From the NCBI GenBank assembly GCA_029465975.1, contig CM055761.1, positions 5,217,323 through 5,281,322 of the forward strand: a stretch of 64,000 nt of DNA. Direction: 5' to 3'. The DNA is from Dallia pectoralis (taxonomy: Eukaryota > Chordata > Actinopteri > Esociformes > Umbridae). Below are positions 22,501-31,500 of this stretch, piece after piece. A program made the translations under genes and the position numbers. The notes beneath the pieces were generated by a model that made no database searches, was not told the origin of the DNA, and saw only the letters and a list, made by a program, of their open reading frames with translations. Position 1 is the first letter of the stretch. Every line of letters begins with the position of its first letter.

Positions 22501-25500
22501 GGGGCAATTAAAACAATAAACACTATTTACTGAGGTTTAAGCCGTCTTCATAATTGATTGGAAAGATGTAGTCTGTCAATAAGCCAAATTATCCACATGG
22601 GTCATGTCAATATTTAGCAGTGCAAGTATGCTTTCGATAAGCCTTTTCACTCTCATCTCTCTCATCTTCAACCGCTTATCCGGGGTCGGGTCGCGGGGGT
22701 AGCAGCTCTAGCAGGGGACCCCAAACTTCCCTTTCCCGGGCAACATTAGCCAGCTCTGACTGGGGAATCCCGAGGCGTTCCCAGGCCAGTGTGGAGATAT
22801 AATCTCTCCACCTAGTCCTGGGTCTTCCCCGAGGTCTCCTCCCAGCTGGACGTGCCTGGAACACCTCTCTAGGGAGGCGCCCAGGTGGCATTCTTACAAG
22901 ATGCCCGAACCACCTCAACTGGCTCCTTTCTATGCAAAGGAGCAGCGGCTCTACTCCGAGTTCCTCTCGGATGACTGAGCTTCTCACCCTATCCCTAAGG
23001 GAGAGGCCAGCCACCTTTCTGAGAAAACCCATTTCGGCCGCTTGTACCCGCGATCTCGTTCTTTCGGTCATGACCCAGCTTTCATGACCATAGGTGAGGG
23101 TAGGAACAAAGATTGACCGGTAGATCGAGAGCTTTGCCTTTCGGCTCAGCTCTCTTTTCGTCACAACGGTGCGGTGAAGCGAATGCAACACCGCCCCCGC
23201 TGCTCCGATCCTCCGACCAAACTCCCGCTCCATTGTTCCCTCACTCGCGAACAGGACCCCGAGGTACTTGAACTCCTTCACTTGGAGTAAGGACTCATTC
23301 CCTACCCGGAGTAGGCACTCCACCGGTTTCCTGCTGAGAGTCATGGCCTCAGATTTAGAGGTGCTAACCCTCATCCCAGCCGCTTCACACTCGGCTGCGA
23401 ACCGATCCAGTGAGTGCTGAAGGTCACCGACCGATGAGGCCATCAGGACCACATCATCCGCAAAAAGCAGTGATGTGACCATCAGCCCACCGAACGGGAA
23501 CCCCTCCCCCCATGACTACGCCTTGATATCCTGTCCATGAATATTACAAACAGGATTGGTGACAAAGCGCAGCCCTGGCGGAGGCCAACCCCCACCGGGA
23601 ACGAATCCGACTTACTGCCGAGGACACGGACACAGCTCATGCTTTGAGCGTACAGGGATTGGATGGCCCTGAGAAGAGACCCCCTCACCCCATACTCCCG
23701 CAGCACCTCCCACAAAAGTTCCCGGGGTACCCGGTCATACGCCTTCTCCAGATCCACAAAACACATGTAGACTGGATGGGCATACTCCCAGGCCCCCTCC
23801 AGGATCCTTGCGAGAGTAAAGAGCTGGTCCGTGGTTCCCGGCCAGGACGAAAACCGCATTGTTCCTCTTCAATCTGAGGTTCGACTATTGGCCGAACCCT
23901 CCTTTCCAGCACTTTGGAGTACACTTTACCAGGAGGCTGAGGAGTGTGATACCTCTGTAATTGGCACCCACTCTCTGGTCCCCCTTTTTAAAGAGGGGAA
24001 CCACCACCCCGGTCTGCCACTCCTCTGGCACTGTCCCAGACTTCCATGCAATGTTGAAGAGGCGTGTCAACCAAGACAGCCCTTCCCCACCCAAAGCTTT
24101 TAGCATTTCTGGACGAATCTCATCAGTCCCTGGGGCTTTGCCACTGTGGAGTTGTTTGACTACCTCAGCGACTTCCCCCAGGGAAACTGACGATGACCCT
24201 CCATCAGCCTCCAGCTCTGCCTCTGTACTAGAGGGCGTGTAGGTCGGATTCAGGAGCTCCTCAAAATGCTCTTTCCAGCGCCCGATCACATCATCAGTTG
24301 AGGTCAACAGTGTCCCATCCTTACTGTACACAGCTTGGATGGTTCCCGTTTTCCCCTTCTGAGGTGCCGAACGGTTTTCCAGAAGCATTTTGGTGCCGAC
24401 CGAAAGTCCTTCTCCATAGCTTCTCCAAACTTCTCCCACACCCGCTGCTTTGCCTCTGACACGGCAGCGGCTGCAGCCCTTCGGGCCTGTCGGTACCCTG
24501 CAACTGCCTCCGGAGTCCCCAGGGCTAGCATATCCCTGAAGGCCTCCTTCTTCAGTCGGACAGCTTCCCTGACCACCGTGGTCCACCACGGTGTTCTAGG
24601 GTTACCACCCCTTGAGGCACCTAGGACCTTGAGACCACAGCTCACCGCCGCAGCTTCAGCAATAGAAGCTTTGAACATTGCCCACTCAGGTTCAATGCCC
24701 CCAACCTCCACAGGGATGCCTGAAAAGCTCCGCCGGAGGTGTGAGTTGAAGATCTTTCGGACAGGGGCCTCCTCCAGACGTTCCCAGTTCACCCGCACCA
24801 CCCGTTTGTGCTTACCTGGTCTGTCCAAAGTCTTTCCCCACCCTCTGATCCAACTCACTACCAGATGGTGATCAGTTGACAGCTCTGCCCCTCTCTTCAC
24901 CCGAGTGTCCAAAACATGCGGCCTTAGATCAGCCGATACGATCACAAAATCGATCATTGACCTTCGGCCTAGGGTGCTCTGGTACCATGTACACTTATGC
25001 GCCTCCTTATGTTCGAACATGGTGTTTGTTATAGACAATCCATGACTAGCACAGAAGTCCAATAACAAACGACCGCTCGGGTTTAGATCAGGAGGCCGTT
25101 CCTCCCAATCACGCCTCTCCAGGTGTCTCCATCGTTGCCCACATGTGCGTTGAAGTCTCCCAGCAGAATGATGGAGTCCCCTACTGGAGCCCTATATAGG
25201 ACTCCCTTCAGGGTCTCCAAGAAGGCTGAATACTCCGAACTGCTGTTTGGTGCATAAGCACAAACAATAGTCAGAGTTTTCCCCCCCACCACCCTTAGGC
25301 GTAGGGAGGCAAACCTCTCATCCACCGGGGTAAACTCCAACACCGCCGTGCTCAGACGTGGGCTCGTGAGTATCCCCACACCAGCCCGCCGCCTCTCACC
25401 CTGGGCAACTCCAGAGAAGAACAGAGTCCAACCCCTATCCAGGGGTAAGGTTCCAGAGCCACGGTTGTGCGTAGAGGTAAGTCCCACCAGATCCAACTGG

Positions 25501-28500
25501 TATCGCTCCACCTCACGCACAAGTTCTGGCTCCTTCCCCCCCAGTGAGGTGACGTTCCACGTCCCCAAAGCAAGCTTCTGCCGCCCGGGTCTGATCCGTC
25601 GAGACCCCCCACCTTCACTGTCACCCATATGACAGCGCACCCGACCCCTGCGGTTGTTCCTGTGAGTGGTGGGCCCACAGGATGGAGAGGAGAGAGATGC
25701 CTGGACCGGGCTCCGTGGCAAACCCGGCCACCAGACGCTCGCTTTCGAGCCCGCCGTCTGGGCCTGGCTCCAGACGAGGGCCCTGGGCTTCCTCCAGGCA
25801 GGGTCTCGCTCCTTTTCCCTCTATCTTTCATGGGGTCTTGGTGAACCATTCTTAGTCTGGCCCCTCGCCTGAGACCACTTTGCCTTGGGAAACCCTACCA
25901 GGAGCATGAAGCTCCAGACAACCCAGCCCTCAGGTTCATAGGGGCACACAAACCTCTCCACCACGTTAAGGTGATGATTCCCGGGGAGGAAGCCTTTTCA
26001 CAACATCCCATAATGCCACTGGCGTACCACTGGCATAACAGAATTACTGCTCAGTTTGCTCAATATCAGAAACCAGGATCATTACAGTAATGTTCTGAAA
26101 ATATTTGGTGAAGTCAAAACCATAGATACTGTGTATGGCTATTTCTATTGTGAAAATGCTACAGAATCCTTTTAAATGTACTGGGTCCTTAGAATGACTT
26201 ATCTGCTGCGTGTCGATAAGGTTACAGACATGGTTCCTCTTGTAAAAAGACAGGTGTGCTATTTACATACAGGACGATGGTGTGTCCATCTTAAAGAATT
26301 TAAAGTTTTCCGAATTTGAAATGTTTCAAAAGTTTTCGCCTGGACGTGAGCTGCCTTTAAGAAGGCCACAGATTAGTATTAACACATCCTATTCAGGTTA
26401 CGGTTTGGAAATAGCGAAACTTTTTTAGTATAGAATAGAATAACAGTTTATTAATCCTGAGGGGAAATTTTTGTGTAACTAGCATATGGCATAATTGTAG
26501 GAAATGTGAAATAGCCAGATGCAAATAAAGTTGTTATTCCAATTCTGATCCTTAATTCACAGATGAATTTTTGCAAAGGTGAAACAATTCACAAATGTCA
26601 GTTCCAAAGATTAAACCTCCCAAACAGAAAGTAATACTTGAATCGTACCATTTAGAGTATCCACGTCAAATTGCCAAGAACAGAGGCACCACCACATATG
26701 TGATGCAATTCCCACATTCACAATTACAGAGCTAGGTCATAGTGGGCAGATTACTAAACAACAAAAACCCACAGGGACTGACTCAATGCTTGCAGTACTG
26801 TTTGTGTGACTATTGGTTTTGGTTGTGTGTTTTTCCCAGCTTAAGCCAGAGAGAAATACGTTGTATCAAGTCTCAGTCCTTTATAAAGTGTGCAAAGAGA
26901 AGTCATTTCCCACTTTAGATACTGTAAAGGATGTGAGCCAAGACTTTATTTCCTATACTGTCAGACCTCGTGACCTGAGAGTTTTTCACTGCCTTTGTGG
27001 ACAGGATTTATTTGTGTTGTAAACACAGAAATGTAGGCGAGTTATATATTTTGATATATTTTGGCTGTCTTTTTAGCGAGCGGTGCTTAATGAAACTGCA
27101 CACAGACATTCAGAACAACTGTTAGCCAATAATATGGCACCTTACGATTAAGTGTTATAATATTTAGCGATATTGGATGACTTTGCATATTCCCCTGTTA
27201 TGGTTTTGTTAATGCTTTTGCAAACATTTTATGGCACTCGATATTTTGATTTGCAGATTGTTAACGTTGTGATCATGTCCTGTTCGTCCGGCTCTCCGAC
27301 AGTCAATCCAAGCACAGTACAAAGTATTTGTCAAAAAATGAGATACGCTAAACTTGAGGGAACATCTAAGCTAAACAACTGTATTCCCTTTTGAACAGCT
27401 CAGTAGTTGCACAACGTACGCACTGTGAAGCATTTCTGTATTGTGACTGGTACAGTTAAGTTTGGATTTATAGATGTGTTTCATTTTGTGGACGTCAGTC
27501 TCATATACACTGAGTAAATATGCGTGTCTGTTTGCTTGAGTGAGCGCACGATTGACAGGTTCCCTAGTTGGGAGATCACCCGTGAGTGAGAAGTTCGAAT
27601 GTTTTGGATCATCAGAGTATGCGTCTATGTTTTATTAAAACAACTTTGAACTCGTTCCATTGCGGAAGCAACGTAGATGGCGTATATATCATGACACGCC
27701 TCAGTCATGTTGATATCGAACGACATGAAAATGTTAAATCATCGTCACTGGTGGCCACATTTTTTCTTTGCTGACTCCATGTTGTTCTATTCATTTGGGT
27801 GCGTGGCTACAAGGCGATAAACCAATTGAAGAGTGGTTCAAAATTACAGCAATGTTCTCGTTGTCTCTGAAGCTTGGAGAACTAGCCATATGGCATTATT
27901 TCACTTTTAAACTGTGTTGATTTTGAGGACGTACCTTGCGAACTGCCTTCCACCGCCCGGATATCCCGTATTGGGAGTCTCTTACCTCAGCTTCTCAGTC
28001 TTCAGTAGCTGCACTAAACCGGCCTGACCACAGATGGCCTAGTGAGGCTGGTAAACAAACAATGTCCTGCTTTGATGCCCAGGGCCGACTAGGTTAACGG
28101 TACTTGACAATGTACTGTATGTTATCATCACTTTCTTTGAGTAAACAAGAAACTACTCTTACATTTTAGCTTCTAACTTGGGCCTACCGTAGTGGGAGGA
28201 TATCATGGGGCCTTGAAGTGATCAGAAAGAAAGTGGATCAATAAGTAGTGCGACATGACTTCTAGTTAGCTATACTGCTAGCCTTGCTGATGCAGTTTTA
28301 TATGTACATGCTTTGTTTGGGGAACTAAAGCCTGAGAGGTCCTATGAGGTTTTTTGGTGACTTGGACTGCTTGGACTTTGTGTGGGAACCCAGCGCTGTA
28401 CTGGTAGCCAGCCATATCGGGCCTAGGAAAGCATTCATCCAGCCGCTGCAAACAACCAGGGCTTGTTCAGGATACGGACTGGTCACTGACAAGCTGAAGG

Positions 28501-31500
28501 GGGCGACTCAACTTGAAGATGGGACAAGTAGGAGATATAATAAGATTTGCAAGAGAAGCAGTGGAAAGATACGCGAGGCGCCCCCCGAGGCAAACCACTC
28601 ACAGCAGGTCGCCGGAGAGTAGAGGACGCACGGTACCGAGATCTGCAAGCTCAGCAGGAGAGCGACCCCTGCTGGGGACCACTTCCCGTGCGTTACCGTT
28701 TGGTTATTTGCACTGCTGTTTACTTATTGTTGCCAGGTAACGATCGATATGTGTTTGGGCAATTTGCCAATCAGTCAATTGGCACATTTGATCAATTATT
28801 AATCAATTGTACCTGCGCTAAACGAGCGCGCCGGCGTATATAAGCTAGATTTATACACATCCGAACAAGTCGTCACGTGCAATATTGAGTCTTTTCAAAG
28901 TACAGATGAAAGGAAGTGCACTGTTGTTGGTTATTTCAGTCCACATTGTATTCAGCCCAGCGCCCCTTACATATTTTAAGACCTTGGTGGCTCTATTACG
29001 TTGGCTTATTGCCATGTGCCTCTGTCTTCTCCTTCAGGTGACCGAAACAAGAACGGGCCCTCTTGGATGTAGTAACTATGACAACCTGGACTCGGTCAGC
29101 TCGGTTCTGGTTCAAAGCCCCGAAAACAAGATTCATCTGCAAGGTCTGCCATCCATAATATAACCTGCCCAGACATTCTGATGGAAACGTCACGGTTAAT
29201 ATTGTAGGCCGAGCCTTAGCAATAGAGGCACCAGTGTGTCGAATTGACTGAGAGAGTTATTAAAGCTAAATTCGGTCTAACCAGAAAGAATGTCCTCTGC
29301 TATCCTATTGTAAGCTACAGTAGAAAAGCTGTAATTACTACACTATTATAGAATGTAGTTTATATACCGTCATTTAATGTGTGCTTTTAACACTATTTCC
29401 GTGGGCGAACATTACCATATCCTCTCCCTAACCTTTCGCTAGGTCTCCAGACCATCCTACCAGAGTACCTGAGGGCCAGGTTCGTGCAGGCGGCTCTGAG
29501 TTATATCGGCTGTAACGAGGAGGGCCAGTTCGTATGCCGGGACAATGACTGCTGGTGCCGGTGCAGTCCCGGCTTCCCACAATGCAACTGCCCCGACGTG
29601 GACCTGAGGGCCATGGAGGCCATCCTATTGCACATCAGAGACACGTGGAACGTCATCAACCGGGACTTTGAAGAGTCAGGTAGGCGGCATGGCGTCGTGA
29701 ATTCAGCCGTGGAAGTGGATCGGGAGATTTCGGCACGTTGAGAATTTGGGCCAGGTATGCCGCGGAACATTACGAAAACACGTTGAGCCGTGTGACAACT
29801 GGTGTCTGAGGCCTCTGAGGTGAAATACAGTTTCACATGTATATTTAAAAGATGAATTCTTCAAACGTATTGTCGAGCCACTCTTGAGAAGTTTCTAAAC
29901 ACATATTTAATTCATACAGTCAACGTAAAAGACTGAACGCTCAACGTTGACGTTTGCAGCGTTCAACTGTAAGCCAGTTGGACCAAGACAAACCCGGCGA
30001 CCCCCCCCTCCAACCTGCCTACTGCTTTGTTGATGTGAGCTATTTAATTGGCTAGCGGTAAAATGCCGGTAGTTCTGCAGTGCCGTGTTTAAGAGCGGAG
30101 CTGTAGGTAACAATTAACAGTGAAGTGTTTTGGCCTCACCATTTTCACCTGCTGACAAGATAAACAGTAGTGGGACGGGCCTGGCTTTCAGGGATGAGGT
30201 GTCATTGTTCTTGCATTGAAACGGCGTTCTAGTCTTGGCAGGAACTGACCCGTTTTTCCCCCTCTGGTTGCTTCCTGGGAATAGTGCCAGTCGAAGCAGG
30301 TTTGCTCGGCGTGCGATGAACCGCGCTAATTCTTCTGAATGCGGCATCAGGGAGGCTGACGATTTAAAGCATGTAAACATCCTGTACGGAGCGCATCACG
30401 GAATCTAATGACTGTAAAGACGCGGCCTGCGCTTTTTCGTAAATTGCAATCTGAAATCTCTTATGGGTTATTCAAATACGTTTTTAAGATTTCACGGCGA
30501 TATATATAGAGTGCTAAGGATTGCACTCTGGCCAATCACTCCGAGAGCAAATAACGATTGCGATCAAAAATAATCAACGTCGCTAATTATAGCTCTAAAT
30601 CTCAGTCACGTTTTTCGTTTCATATTAAATTCTATTGATTTTTTTTCATACACAGATTTTATATTAAAAGTAAGGCAATTGATTGCTCTGTTTATTCCGG
30701 CTCACCACCCCATGTCACAAACGCCCCGAGGCGACGGTACATTTTCTGTCCTGTTTCTGTTTGGCTGTTGGTCCTCTGTACAGAGATGAGCTCGCTCTGC
30801 CAGGAACCGGCTGGGTTTTTGTCGTATCACAGAGACAGACCCACATATAGTTCTTCCCCTCTTCATTAGCATACGTGTCACTTCCATGGTCCCCCCCGTG
30901 GTAAACCGGGCAAACAAGGACCCGTGTGTTCTCTCCCTGACGTGATCCCCATAATTCTTACTGATCCGACGTAACGAACGGAATCGCAGGGATAAATCTG
31001 AGGGCGCATTAAACCTCGCCGCGCCTGTCTGCCTTTCAGAGGAGTTCCAAAACTTTGTGCGAAGACTGCCAACGTTCTACGCCCTCAACACATCCGCCGT
31101 CCAGTACTTCTGGAGGATGGAGCCCACCCTCCACCAGCGCTACCGACAGCTGGAGCTCGGCAGCCGACAGCTCATCAGCAAGTCCAGACGCGTCGTCAAC
31201 AAACTGTTCGCTCTCAGCAAGAGGTGTCGGAGACAGCCAAAAGTAATTGTGCTGAGAGAGAGGTGAGACCGTGTTATGGTTCATGGTAAACATTTCCTTT
31301 TTCCTTTTCAGGTGGCATGGGTATTGATGCACCATCAGGGTGAGGGGGAGAGGGGGGAGAGAGAGAGAGAGAGAGAGTGGGAGTGACAGACGGGGATCTG
31401 GGGAGTGAGATGTTACAATGGAAAATAACCTTTACATTACATGTATTTTGAAGCACAATCAAGCGTGATACTAGTTGCCAGTATGTAAGTTATATAATTT

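Larger units (their letters stand above)
22651..25989 (-). mobile_element. Nearly full-length Rex3 (RTE-clade) non-LTR retrotransposon
   Basis: It reads from a 5' leader near 25985 to a 3' end at 22651. The flanks carry a perfect 12-bp target-site duplication, AAGCCTTTTCAC at 22639-22650 and 25990-26001. Two stretches commonly used to amplify Rex3 from fish are recognisable, GGTGACAAAGCGCAGCCCTG near 23560 and ACCACCACCCCGGTCTGCCA near 24001. The single reading frame encodes an apurinic-type endonuclease followed by reverse transcriptase. Clean ends and TSD point to a fairly recent insertion, but several frameshifts make it inactive. Confidence 0.92.
12527..29037. other. brinp3: brinp3 intron 3
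   Basis: This 16.5-kb phase-0 intron is the largest in the window. It contains the tail of the donor array, a LINE fragment with a 53-bp minisatellite, a truncated Rex1/L2-like LINE, a nearly complete Rex3 and a smaller LINE tail. The rest (about 16.1-20.4 kb and 26.5-29.0 kb) holds no exon I can support. Moderately CpG-rich non-coding sequence at 17.4-18.1 and 19.0-19.7 kb could be regulatory. Confidence 0.8.

Noticed and set aside
24335..24871. A 178-codon + strand frame inside the Rex3 region
   Set aside because: It is a shadow on the opposite strand of the Rex3 endonuclease and reverse transcriptase frames, with no family resemblance of its own.
29484..29741. A small Cys-rich secreted peptide gene
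   Set aside because: It is exon 5 of brinp3 continuing into the intron past the GTAGGC donor.
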